Assembly: GCA_963724065.1 (NCBI GenBank)
Contig: CAVRTB010000005.1
Location: forward strand, 248,001-312,000
Length of the DNA stretch: 64,000 nucleotides
Direction: 5' to 3'
DNA from: DASRIA01 sp963724065
GTDB taxonomy: Bacteria; Actinomycetota; Thermoleophilia; Solirubrobacterales; JBBDJG01
This document shows, piece by piece, positions 33,910-41,657 of the stretch. The translations under genes were made by a program, and so were the position numbers. The first letter of the stretch is position 1. Each line of letters starts with the position of its first letter. Under the pieces are notes generated by a model. It saw only the letters and a list, made by a program, of their open reading frames with translations, did no database searches and was not told the DNA's origin.

Positions 33910-34551
33910 TCAGGCGTCCGGAGGCGGTCGCCAGCCGCCGCGCTCGCCGCGGTAGAGGCCCTTGCCGGTGAGCAGCAGCTGTGCCGTGCGGGCGATGATC
34001 CGCAGGTCGAGGCGCACTGACCAGTGCTCGATGTACCAGAGGTCGAGCTCGATCCGCTCGTGCCACGGGAGCGCGGCGCGGCCGCGCACCTGCGCCCACC
34101 CCGTGATGCCCGGCTCGACCGACAGGCGGCCGCGCTGGCGCGGCGTGTACTGCGACACCTGCACCTCGACGGTCGGCCGCGGCCCCACGATGCTCATCTC
34201 GCCCCGCACCACGTTGACGAGGTTCGGCAGCTCGTCGAGCGACCACCTGCGCAGCGCGGCGCCGACCCTCGTGATCCGCGGGTCGCCCTCGTCAACGGCG
34301 AGGCCCGCGCCCATTCCCTCGGCGCCCACGACCATCGTGCGCAGCTTCAACAGGTCGAAATGCGCCCCGTGCTTTCCGACGCGGCGGTGGCGGTAGAGCG
34401 CGGGCCCGCGACTCTCGAGCCGGATCGCGATGCACACGAGCGCGAGCAGCGGCGCAAGGGCCACGAGCAGGCACGCCGCGACGATCACGTCGATCACGCG
34501 CTTCATCGCGCGCGTCGCGCCCGGGCGGGGATCCGGCGGCACGCTGGTCAC
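33910..34551 (-). CDS. Undecaprenyl-phosphate sugar phosphotransferase
   Basis: Bacterial sugar transferase (WcaJ/PglC superfamily) of 213 residues that starts polysaccharide repeat-unit synthesis by moving a sugar phosphate to undecaprenyl phosphate. One N-terminal membrane helix (about 20-45) precedes the catalytic domain with KLRTM, RWSLDELPNLVNVVRGEMS (in part), the D-E pair and IVGPRPTVE. GTG 34551 overlaps the stop of the upstream glycosyltransferase (GTGA). Last gene of a three-gene minus-strand operon. Confidence 0.92.
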   Translation of the reverse strand: MTSVPPDPRPGATRAMKRVIDVIVAACLLVALAPLLALVCIAIRLESRGPALYRHRRVGKHGAHFDLLKLRTMVVGAEGMGAGLAVDEGDPRITRVGAALRRWSLDELPNLVNVVRGEMSIVGPRPTVEVQVSQYTPRQRGRLSVEPGITGWAQVRGRAALPWHERIELDLWYIEHWSVRLDLRIIARTAQLLLTGKGLYRGERGGWRPPPDA

Positions 34552-35696
34552 GGGCGCTCGGGCTCGCGTTCCCAGGTAGCAGGGGTGCCGTGGCGAAGCG
34601 CATCCCAGAGGCCGGCCCCGAGCGACGCGGTCATCAGCACGTAGTACCGGCAAAGCGCCAGCGCGCGCGGGCGTCCGCGCAACGGACCGGCCAGCGCCGC
34701 GCCGGCGAGCAGCGCGACCTGGGCGGCGAGTGCCGCCACGTAGACCGGGCCCTCGCCGAGCAGCGCGACGTTCGTCGCGAGCACGACCACGTGCAGGAAC
34801 GGCGTCGCGTAGCGCAGCGCCCGGTGCGAGAGGATCTCGAAGCCGTACACGAGCCCGTATCCGCGGGGGTCGAGCATCCCTCCCCCGAGCACGGCGGGCC
34901 AGGCGTGGCTCATCATGCGCCGCTTGCGGCGGAACTCGCCCTCGACGGAGGCGACCGGCCGCTCAGCCGCGCGCGCCGCGGGCTCGTAGACCGCGTGCCA
35001 CCCGCGCTTGACCATGTTGAACGGAAACGCGAGGTCGTGGCTCGTGCGCGGGTCGAGGCGCATGTAGGCCTCGCGGCGCACTGCGTAGATCGCGCCGTTG
35101 CCGGCCGTCACCGAGCCGATCCGGCTCTCGAGACCGCGCACCCAGTTCTCGTAGTGCCAGTAGACGCCTTCCTGGTTGGACCCGTCGGGCGCCAGGTAGG
35201 CGAGCCGCCCGCAGACGTAGCCGACCTGCGGGTCGGCGAACGGCCTCACGAGCGCGCGCAGCGCACCCGCGTCCCAGAAGGCGTTGGCATCGGAGAAGGC
35301 GAGGATCTCGCCCTTGGCGGCGTCGACGGCGGCGTCCTGGGCGAGGACCTTTCCCCGCCGCGGTAGATCCAGAACGACTGCCGACCGCCGACTGCCGACG
35401 GCAGTCCGCGCAAGCTCCACGGTTCCGTCCTCCGACCCGTCCGAGGCCACGATCAGCTCGACCCGGTCATGCGGAAAGTCGAGCGCCAGCACGTTCTCCA
35501 CCTTGCGCGCGATCACGTCGGCCTCGTCGTGTGCCGCGACGATCACGCTGACGCTGGGGTCCTCCCGGGCCGCCCCCGCCGGCTTTCGCGAGCGCACGGA
35601 CGCCAGCGCGCGCAGCACGAGCGCGTAGCCGAGGTGCGTGTAGACGATCAACCCGGCCGCGACCCAGAAGATCACCTCGGCGGCGCTCACGAGCAC
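34548..35696 (-). CDS. Membrane glycosyltransferase family 2
   Basis: Protein of 382 residues. An N-terminal membrane helix (about 5-30) precedes a GT2 domain (about 48-270) with VSVIVAAHDEADVI, the metal-binding DAN in ILAFSDANAFWD, and GNGAIYAVRRE; two to three C-terminal helices follow (about 290-370). It extends a lipid-linked or surface glycan. Residues about 98-107 are encoded by a tract with a 7-bp period (35376-35403). The start is GTG 35696 or 35690, the latter overlapping the upstream stop. Confidence 0.88.
   Translation of the reverse strand: MLVSAAEVIFWVAAGLIVYTHLGYALVLRALASVRSRKPAGAAREDPSVSVIVAAHDEADVIARKVENVLALDFPHDRVELIVASDGSEDGTVELARTAVGSRRSAVVLDLPRRGKVLAQDAAVDAAKGEILAFSDANAFWDAGALRALVRPFADPQVGYVCGRLAYLAPDGSNQEGVYWHYENWVRGLESRIGSVTAGNGAIYAVRREAYMRLDPRTSHDLAFPFNMVKRGWHAVYEPAARAAERPVASVEGEFRRKRRMMSHAWPAVLGGGMLDPRGYGLVYGFEILSHRALRYATPFLHVVVLATNVALLGEGPVYVAALAAQVALLAGAALAGPLRGRPRALALCRYYVLMTASLGAGLWDALRHGTPATWEREPERP
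35376..35403. repeat. Heptamer tract inside a glycosyltransferase gene
   Basis: Four consecutive 7-mers: GACTGCC, GACCGCC, GACTGCC, GACGGCA. Loss or gain of one unit would shift the frame near codon 100 of the GT2 gene. It belongs to the same family as 40704-40752 and 60677-60704. Confidence 0.6.
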
Positions 35697-36802
35697 CCGC
35701 TCACGAGCTTACGGTAGAGATTCTCGGTGAGGGCCGCCGCGTTGCGCCAGGAGTGCTCGCCCGCGGCGAGCGCGAGACCCGCTCGTGAGAGCTCCGCGCG
35801 TGCCCCTTCGTCGGCGAGCAGCTCGACCAGCCCGGCTCGCAGCGAGTCCACGCTGCCGGGCTCGACGAGTCGCGCGGCACCGCGTTCCGCGATCTCGGGG
35901 AAGCCCCCGACCGCGCTCAGCAGCAGCGGCGTCCCCAGCGCGAGCGCGGTGTGCAGGACCCCCGATTGCTCGACCTCGCGGTAGGGCAGGGCGACCAGGT
36001 CGGCGCGCCGGAAGTACGCGGGCACGTCCGCGTCCGGCACGAACTCCGCGACGAAGCGCACGCGATTCGCGATGCCGAGCTGGTGGACGCGCCGCTCGAG
36101 CGGCGCGAGCGGCATCCGGGGCATGCCCGCGATCACCAGCACGGCGTCGCCGGGGGTTCCGGCGAACGCCTCGACCAGGAGGTCGATCCCCTTGTAGGGG
36201 CGCAGCAGGCCGAAGAACAGTACGAGGGGCCTGCCCTCCAGCCCGGCCAGTCCCTTCGGAGCCGGCCCTGCGGGCGACTGCGCGATGTGCGTGAAGGCGC
36301 CGTGCGGGATCACGTGCACCCGCTCGCGCGGCACGCGGGCCTGCTCGATCACGCGCCGCGCGCCGGCCCGCGAGTGCACGACGACGGCGTCCACCGCCCT
36401 CAACAGCGCGGGCATGCCGCCACGTGTGCCCGCCCGCACCTCGCGCGGCATCACGTCGTGCGCCGTCAGCACGACGGGCATCTCGAACCTGCGCACGAGC
36501 AGCCTGTCCAGAAGGGGGATCGGCAGCCACTGGAAGTGCACGACGTCCGCCCGCGCGGAGCGGGCGCGTCGGGCGAGGCGCGCCATGTCGCGCGGGTGCT
36601 GGATCGCCTTCGCCACGGCACTCCCGGGCGCGAGGCCATAGAAGCACTCCTCCCGGCGGTAGCCGGCCGGGGCCGGCACCGGCCCGTAGCGAAAGCGGCT
36701 GGTCGCGAGCGTCACCTCGAGCCCCCGGTCCGCGAGTGCCTCGCACAGCGCATGGTCGTAGGGCGGCGTGTAGGCAGGGGGGTCGGCGACCGTCACGCGC
36801 AT
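35687..36802 (-). CDS. Glycosyltransferase family 4
   Basis: GT-B glycosyltransferase of 371 residues. The donor-binding half has LVLFFGLLRPYKGIDLLVEAF and the E-x7-E-like motif around YREVEQSGVLHTALALGTPL (about 283-302). It probably adds a sugar to a lipid-linked intermediate in the cytosol. A CATAAT box 7 nt before the ATG indicates a leaderless mRNA; this box overlaps the -10 box of the divergent gene. First gene of the operon running to the sugar-phosphate transferase. Confidence 0.9.
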   Translation of the reverse strand: MRVTVADPPAYTPPYDHALCEALADRGLEVTLATSRFRYGPVPAPAGYRREECFYGLAPGSAVAKAIQHPRDMARLARRARSARADVVHFQWLPIPLLDRLLVRRFEMPVVLTAHDVMPREVRAGTRGGMPALLRAVDAVVVHSRAGARRVIEQARVPRERVHVIPHGAFTHIAQSPAGPAPKGLAGLEGRPLVLFFGLLRPYKGIDLLVEAFAGTPGDAVLVIAGMPRMPLAPLERRVHQLGIANRVRFVAEFVPDADVPAYFRRADLVALPYREVEQSGVLHTALALGTPLLLSAVGGFPEIAERGAARLVEPGSVDSLRAGLVELLADEGARAELSRAGLALAAGEHSWRNAAALTENLYRKLVSGCS

Positions 36803-36809
36803 CGCGGGG

Positions 36810-36817
36810 ATTATGTT
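36810..36817. promoter_or_regulatory. Overlapping divergent -10 boxes
   Basis: On the minus strand CATAAT (36815-36810) lies 7 nt before ATG 36802. On the plus strand TATGTT (36812-36817) lies 8 nt before GTG 36826. The two -10 elements share four base pairs, so the two leaderless promoters should exclude each other. Confidence 0.5.
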
Positions 36818-36825
36818 GGGCCGAC

Positions 36826-37770
36826 GTGACCTCCGCGCCCGAGATCTCGATCTGCATCGTCAGCACCGACGCCCGCGAGGACCTGCTGCGCTGCCTGGAG
36901 TCGGTGTTTGCCAATCCTCCCGCGGGAGAATTCGAGGTGCTCGTGATCGACAACGCATCCCAGGACGCCAGCGCGGAGGCGGTGACGGCGCGCTTCGGCG
37001 AGGCCGTCGAGCTGTTGCGTCTCGAGCGCCGGCGCGGCAAGGCGGAGAACGACTCCGAGCTGATGGAGCGCGCCCGCGGGCGCCTCGTGTTGCTGCTGAA
37101 CGAGGACTCGGCGCTCACGCCGGGTGCCGCGGACAGCCTGCGGGAGGCCCTCGGCGCCGTGCCGGGCGCCGCCGCGGCGGGCGCGCTGATCGTCGGTCCC
37201 GCCGGCGTGCAGCAGGCCTCGGCCTGGCGGTTCCCGGGCGTCGTGGCCGCGCTCGCGGGGGTGCTCTTCCTGCACCGCCGGGTAACGGTGCAGAGCAAGG
37301 GGTCCACGGTGCGCGAGGTGGACTGGGTGCAGTCGGCGGGCATGATGGTGCGGCGCGAGGCGATCGCGCAGGTCGGCGCGATGGACCCGGAGTTCTTCGT
37401 GTATTCGGACGAGGTCGACTGGCAACACCGGGCGCGGGATGCCGGATGGTCGGTGATCTACGTGCCCGCCGCGGTGATCGTTCACAGGGAGCAGCTCTCG
37501 CACGGCACGGGCGCGCGGCGGCGGATCGTCGAGTTCTCGCGCAACCGCGATCGGTATCTGCGCAAGCACCACGGCGTGGCGACCGCCGCTGCCGTGCGAC
37601 TCCTGACGGCGGCGACCTACGGGCTGCGGGCGCTCGCGGCGGTCGTGCTCCCCGGGCACAGCCCGCGCCGCTACCTTTGGCATGCCTACCATTCGGCCAT
37701 TCCCGGCCGCGGCGAAGGCTTGCGCGAAGCGGCCGAGGAGTTCAACCGGCGACAGGAAGGCGCACCTTGA
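36826..37770 (+). CDS. Glycosyltransferase family 2 (rhamnosyltransferase-like)
   Basis: Protein of 314 residues. The GT2 domain (about 5-240) has SICIVSTDAREDLLRCLES, VLVIDNASQDASAEAV and the donor/metal region LLNEDSALTPGA, then EFFVYSDEVDWQHRARDAGW (acidic catalytic site, in parts). The C-terminal 70 residues are hydrophobic to amphipathic. It resembles rhamnosyl- or galactofuranosyltransferases of cell-wall glycans. Divergent from the GT4 gene; the next gene overlaps its stop (TTGA). Confidence 0.9.
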   Translation: MTSAPEISICIVSTDAREDLLRCLESVFANPPAGEFEVLVIDNASQDASAEAVTARFGEAVELLRLERRRGKAENDSELMERARGRLVLLLNEDSALTPGAADSLREALGAVPGAAAAGALIVGPAGVQQASAWRFPGVVAALAGVLFLHRRVTVQSKGSTVREVDWVQSAGMMVRREAIAQVGAMDPEFFVYSDEVDWQHRARDAGWSVIYVPAAVIVHREQLSHGTGARRRIVEFSRNRDRYLRKHHGVATAAAVRLLTAATYGLRALAAVVLPGHSPRRYLWHAYHSAIPGRGEGLREAAEEFNRRQEGAP

Positions 37771-38228
37771 CAGCGCACACCGTCTATCGCACGTTCGAAA
37801 CGACCGCGCGGCGCCAGTGGATCCGCATCACGGAAGACGTCCAGCAGGCGGTCGACGAGTCCGCGATCGCGGAGGGCATGGTGCTCGTCTCGGCGATGCA
37901 CATCACCGCGGGCGTGTGGGTCAACGACGACGAGCCCGGGATCCTCGAGGACACGCTCGAGTGGCTCGACAAGCTGGCGCCCCCGTCGTGGCAACCGCCC
38001 GCCAACGACGTCGCGCGCGCGCTCGCCCCCGACCCGGGCGACTACCGTCATCACCGCGGCGGCGAGGACAACGGCGACGCGCACCTCAAGAACCTGCTCG
38101 TCCACCATCAGGTCGTGCTGCCCGTGACGCGCGGCCGGCTCGACCTCGGCCCGTGGCAGCAGGTGTTCTACGCCGAGTTCGACGGAGGCCGGCGCAAGCG
38201 GCTCGTGATCAAGGTGCTCGGCGAGTAG
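37767..38228 (+). CDS. YjbQ/UPF0047 family protein
   Basis: Protein of 153 residues of the YjbQ family, some members of which show weak thiamine-phosphate synthase activity. Characteristic segments are GMVLVSAMHITAGVWVNDDE, DYRHHRGGEDNGDAHLKNLL and QQVFYAEFDGGRRKR, with the conserved histidines and Asp/Glu of the putative metal site. The TTG start overlaps the stop of the glycosyltransferase gene and has AGGAAGG upstream. The link to polysaccharide synthesis is unclear. Confidence 0.88.
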   Translation: MTAHTVYRTFETTARRQWIRITEDVQQAVDESAIAEGMVLVSAMHITAGVWVNDDEPGILEDTLEWLDKLAPPSWQPPANDVARALAPDPGDYRHHRGGEDNGDAHLKNLLVHHQVVLPVTRGRLDLGPWQQVFYAEFDGGRRKRLVIKVLGE

Positions 38229-38862
38229 CGCCGGTCATCGATCTGACGGCGGACAGCTCCCGCACGTAGCCGACGTACCGGGGGACACCGCGCACGCGCC
38301 TTCCGTGCGCTCCGGCCAGGAAGCCGCAGCGCTCGTAGAGGGCGCGCGCAGGAGCGTTCGTGACCTCGGTCTCGAGCGCGACCCGGATCAGGCCGAAGTC
38401 CCTCGCCTCGTTCTCGGCCGCGGCGAGCAGGGCCCGCCCGACCCCGCGCCGGCGAAACGCGGGCGCGGTCGCGAGCGCGTCGACGTACATGGCCTCACGC
38501 GGGGGCCCGGGAGTCGCGCGCTGCACCCGGTGGAGGAACGCGTGCATGAGCGGGCGGCGCAGGACGGGCGAGGCACGGATCCCGAGCGCCACATATGCGC
38601 GAGCGCGCGCCGGCGCCTCCCACACCGGGTAACAGCACATCACGCCCACGGGCTCGGAGTCCACCTCGGCCACCCGCGTCACCTCCGCGCTCCCGCTGTT
38701 GCCGGCGCGCTCGAACGCGGACGCGATCAGCTGCAGCGCGCGCTCCCCGTCGCCCGCGAAGCGGTCGTGCGCCTCGGGGCTGACCCCGTAAAGCAGCGGC
38801 GCCACCCGGGCGGCCTCCACCGGTCGCGCCGGCCGCACGTTCACGCTCGCGCGGTCGCTCAC
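38209..38862 (-). CDS. GNAT-family N-acetyltransferase
   Basis: Acetyl-CoA-dependent acetyltransferase of 217 residues. The CoA-binding motif is VDALATAPAFRRRGVGRALL (about 126-145), followed by ARALYERCGF. Substrate is unknown; the locus suggests an amino sugar or alcohol. The GTG start overlaps the stop of the glycerol-1-phosphate dehydrogenase gene (GTGA), so it belongs to that operon. The 3' end overlaps yjbQ by 20 bp. Confidence 0.87.
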   Translation of the reverse strand: MSDRASVNVRPARPVEAARVAPLLYGVSPEAHDRFAGDGERALQLIASAFERAGNSGSAEVTRVAEVDSEPVGVMCCYPVWEAPARARAYVALGIRASPVLRRPLMHAFLHRVQRATPGPPREAMYVDALATAPAFRRRGVGRALLAAAENEARDFGLIRVALETEVTNAPARALYERCGFLAGAHGRRVRGVPRYVGYVRELSAVRSMTGATRRAP

Positions 38863-39980
38863 GGCCGGGCCGGGGCGAGCACGTCCGCGACGGCCTCGCC
38901 GATCGCCTCCGCGGTCGCCGCCGGCTCGCTCAGGACGGTGTGGCGATCGGGGCGCATGGAGGGCGCGGCGAGCACGACCGTCGCGACCTCGTCCGCGGGG
39001 AGGCCGAACCCGGCCGCCGCGTCCCGCAGGCCGACGTCCTGCATGAACCCGCGCAGCCCGCGCCAGTCACCGCCCTGGAGCCGGGTCGCGAGCAGCGCGC
39101 CGAACGCGACCTGCTCGCCGTGCTGGGCCGTGCCCGGATGTCGCGCGTCGAGCGCGTGGCTGATCAGGTGCTCGGCGCCGGAGCACGGCCGTGAGGAGCC
39201 CGCGATCTCCATCGCCAGGCCGCTCAGCACGAGGCCGCGCAGCAAGCGGTGCAGGAACTCGGTGGGCGGGGAGCCCTCCGCGAGGCCCGCGGGAGCGGGC
39301 GCGTGGACCAGATCGAAGGCGCTCTGCGACAGGAGCGCGGCGAAGTCGTCGACCTCCGCGCCGCCCGCGGCCGCCGCGAGCCGCCAGTCGTGGAGCGCAC
39401 ACGGGTTCGCGAGGAGGTCCCCGAGGCCCGCGAGCGTGCGGGCGGGCGGCGCGGCCGCCACGACGTCGAGGTCGACGGCAACGGCGATCGGCAGGCGTCC
39501 GGGGCCGCTGCGCAGGTCCCCGGTCGCGTCGCGGATGACGCTCACAGGCGACGCGATCCCGTCTGCCGTCAGCTGGGTCGGCACGACGATCAGCGGCAAT
39601 TCCGCGACCGCGCAGGCCGACTTCGCGACGTCGATGGTCTTGCCGCCCCCGACGGCGACGACGGCATCGGCGTCGCGCAACGCGGCTGACGCGGCGAGGC
39701 GGGCGACCTCGCGCTCGGTGTTCGCCTCGACGCCGGGCGGCGGCTCGCCCGCCCGCGGTAGGGCCTCCGCCAGATCGCGGGCAAGGCGCTGGGTGAAGGT
39801 CGTGCCGCCGACGATCGCGAGGCGCTCGAAGTCGAGTGCGCCCGCAAGCTCCTCGAGCGCAGCGGTCAGCTCCGGTTGCCCGTTCACCGCGCGCAGATAG
39901 CGCGGCAGCTCCATGTAGCGCCGCCACACCGCGAGGCCGTGGCGAGACGTCGCCGCTCCGGCTTGCGCCTCCGGCCTCAC
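38859..39980 (-). CDS. Glycerol-1-phosphate dehydrogenase (AraM/EgsA-like)
   Basis: Iron-containing alcohol dehydrogenase-fold enzyme of 373 residues. NAD(P) binding shows as GGGKTIDVAK, followed by the G1PDH-type VPTQLTADGIASPVSV and LGDLLANPCALHDW. Metal ligands are likely in GAEHLISHALD and AQHGEQVAFG. The family reduces dihydroxyacetone phosphate to sn-glycerol-1-phosphate, the backbone isomer of archaeal lipids. The GTG start at 39980 overlaps the upstream stop (GTGA); ATG 39914 is the alternative. It sits between a nucleotidyltransferase and a GNAT gene. Confidence 0.82.
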   Translation of the reverse strand: MRPEAQAGAATSRHGLAVWRRYMELPRYLRAVNGQPELTAALEELAGALDFERLAIVGGTTFTQRLARDLAEALPRAGEPPPGVEANTEREVARLAASAALRDADAVVAVGGGKTIDVAKSACAVAELPLIVVPTQLTADGIASPVSVIRDATGDLRSGPGRLPIAVAVDLDVVAAAPPARTLAGLGDLLANPCALHDWRLAAAAGGAEVDDFAALLSQSAFDLVHAPAPAGLAEGSPPTEFLHRLLRGLVLSGLAMEIAGSSRPCSGAEHLISHALDARHPGTAQHGEQVAFGALLATRLQGGDWRGLRGFMQDVGLRDAAAGFGLPADEVATVVLAAPSMRPDRHTVLSEPAATAEAIGEAVADVLAPARP

Positions 39981-40687
39981 GCGACGCGGTCGAGCACCTC
40001 GCCGCGCGCCTGCGCGAGGTCCTCGTGGTCGTCGATCTCGATCCACGCCAGGCCGTCCACCGGCACGAGGCCGACGGGCGCCCGGGCCGCAAGCTCCTGG
40101 ATCGCGTCCTCGTAGTAGACGTCGAGGGGGCCGTCACGCACGAAGCGCTCGAGCACCTCGGCAAGCATGGGACCGTGCGCGGGGTCGATCCGCGCGAGGC
40201 CGATGTACTCCGGGTGCGGGCCCACCGGCGCCTGCTTGCTCAGCTCGACCAGGCGCCCGTCGCGCGCGACCGCCTTCATCGACTCGGCGTCGACGCCGTG
40301 ATCCGCCGCCGTCAGCACGGCCGACCCGGCCGCCGTCACGAGCGCGCGGGCGATCGCGGGCTCGAACAGGACATCGCAATTGGCCACGTAGCAACCACGC
40401 GTAACGACGTCGCGGGCGCACCACAGCGAGTACACGTTCCCGTGCTCCGCGTAGCGCGCGTTGAAGCGCTCGCCGTCGACGAGATCGCCGAGCGAGCGCA
40501 GCGACTCGCGCGCATGGCCGGTCACGGCGATCACCTCGCCGGTCCCCGCGGCGCGCAAGCTCGACAACGCACGCTCGGCCAGCGACACGCCGCCCACGTC
40601 GAGCAGCGCCTTGGGCGCCGCATCGGTGAGCGGGCGCAGGCGGCGGCCCTCGCCGGCCGCGAGATACACGAGGGGGAGGTTGCTCAT
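39977..40687 (-). CDS. NTP-transferase (sugar/alcohol-phosphate nucleotidyltransferase)
   Basis: Nucleotidyltransferase of 236 residues. The signature AAGEGRRLRPLTDAAPKAL at 10-28 gives the NTP-binding loop and Lys26; NCDVLFEP supplies a metal Asp; YYEDAIQELA and WIEIDDHEDLAQA match LicC-like and inositol-1-phosphate cytidylyltransferase-like enzymes. It probably makes a CDP- (or other NDP-) activated alcohol phosphate. Context with a G1P dehydrogenase and a CDP-alcohol phosphotransferase suggests CDP-glycerol or CDP-inositol. A GATACT box lies 6 nt before the ATG. Confidence 0.83.
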   Translation of the reverse strand: MSNLPLVYLAAGEGRRLRPLTDAAPKALLDVGGVSLAERALSSLRAAGTGEVIAVTGHARESLRSLGDLVDGERFNARYAEHGNVYSLWCARDVVTRGCYVANCDVLFEPAIARALVTAAGSAVLTAADHGVDAESMKAVARDGRLVELSKQAPVGPHPEYIGLARIDPAHGPMLAEVLERFVRDGPLDVYYEDAIQELAARAPVGLVPVDGLAWIEIDDHEDLAQARGEVLDRVA

Positions 40688-40693
40688 GCGTGA

Positions 40694-40699
40694 AGTATC
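40694..40699 (-). promoter_or_regulatory. -10 box of leaderless nucleotidyltransferase operon
   Basis: GATACT on the minus strand, 6 nt before ATG 40687. A heptamer repeat tract starts 5 bp further upstream. Confidence 0.5.
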
Positions 40700-40703
40700 G
40701 ACA

Positions 40704-40752
40704 AGTTCGCAGTCGGCAGTTCGCGGCGGGCAGTTCGCGGACCGCCGACCGC
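40704..40752. repeat. Heptamer repeat tract between divergent genes
   Basis: Seven uninterrupted 7-mers: AGTTCGC, AGTCGGC, AGTTCGC, GGCGGGC, AGTTCGC, GGACCGC, CGACCGC. It fills most of the 82-bp space between the nucleotidyltransferase and CDP-alcohol phosphotransferase starts and would sit over the -35 regions of both promoters, so copy number could change promoter geometry. Confidence 0.7.
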
Positions 40753-40757
40753 CGACA

Positions 40758-40763
40758 TATCGT
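40758..40763 (+). promoter_or_regulatory. -10 box of leaderless CDP-alcohol phosphotransferase gene
   Basis: TATCGT, 6 nt before GTG 40770. Confidence 0.45.
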
Positions 40764-40769
40764 GACCTT

Positions 40770-41657
40770 GTGGCGATCCCTCCCATCCGTGAGCTCGAGG
40801 CGATCTGCGGCGGCGAGGGTCGAGACCCTGACGCACCGCGCGACTTCCGCAACGCATACGCGGTGGTCGTGCGCAAGCTCTCGATCCGCATCACCTGGCT
40901 ACTCCTGCACACCCGCATGAGCGCCAACGCCGTGACGGTCGCGGGCATCCTCGCCGGAGTCGCCGGCGCCGTGATGCTGGCCTCGAACCAGTTCTGGGTC
41001 CTCGTCGGCGGCCTCGTGTTGCTCCAGCTGTCGTTCGTCGTCGACTACTCCGACGGCGAGGTCGCGCGCTACCGCGCCCATCAGGAGGGCGTCCAGACCA
41101 ACGCGGGCGGCGCGTACCTCGACTGGATCGGCCACTACTACGTGCCGGCGATCGCGATCGCCGCGCTCGCATGGGGAGCGTTCCGGGAGAGTGGCCACGA
41201 TTGGCTGATGGCGGCCGCGCTCGTCGCGATCCTGAGCGTCGTGCGCGTCGCCTACTCGGCGCGCGACCACGTGATGCTCGGCCTCTTCCGCGACCGGCCC
41301 GATCTGCGCACGTCGCCCGAGTTCCTGCGCGCGGTGCTCGCCCGCCAGGGCGGCGACCCGGAGCGCATGGACCTCGGGGGCGACTACCGCGACCGGCGGG
41401 CGGGCGCGCAGGGCCGCGGCTTCCTGTGGCGGCGCTGGACGGGTCTCGGGCAGGTGCTGGTGTTTCCCGGCTTCGTCAACCTGCTGAGCGCGTTCGTGGT
41501 GCTCGACCTCGTGCTGGGCAGCATCGACGGCGGGTACCCGACGGTCGAGCACGTCGCGGGGCGCGAGGTGCTGATCGCGCTACTGGGCGTCGTGCACCTC
41601 GTCCATCAGCTCCGTGCGACGGCGCAGGGCTTCCAGGTCCTCCGGCGCCTCTCCTGA
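40770..41657 (+). CDS. CDP-alcohol phosphatidyltransferase-family protein, altered motif
   Basis: Membrane enzyme of 295 residues with about five to six helices. The family motif D-x2-DG-x2-AR-x8-G-x3-D-x3-D appears here as D92, D95-G96, A99-R100, then 13 instead of 8 residues to G114, D118 and His122 in place of the last Asp, the usual catalytic base. The enzyme class transfers a phospho-alcohol from CDP to an acceptor alcohol. Acceptor and product are unknown; the divergent G1PDH/nucleotidyltransferase genes suggest the donor. The 3' end overlaps the flippase gene by 78 bp. Confidence 0.82.
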   Translation: MAIPPIRELEAICGGEGRDPDAPRDFRNAYAVVVRKLSIRITWLLLHTRMSANAVTVAGILAGVAGAVMLASNQFWVLVGGLVLLQLSFVVDYSDGEVARYRAHQEGVQTNAGGAYLDWIGHYYVPAIAIAALAWGAFRESGHDWLMAAALVAILSVVRVAYSARDHVMLGLFRDRPDLRTSPEFLRAVLARQGGDPERMDLGGDYRDRRAGAQGRGFLWRRWTGLGQVLVFPGFVNLLSAFVVLDLVLGSIDGGYPTVEHVAGREVLIALLGVVHLVHQLRATAQGFQVLRRLS

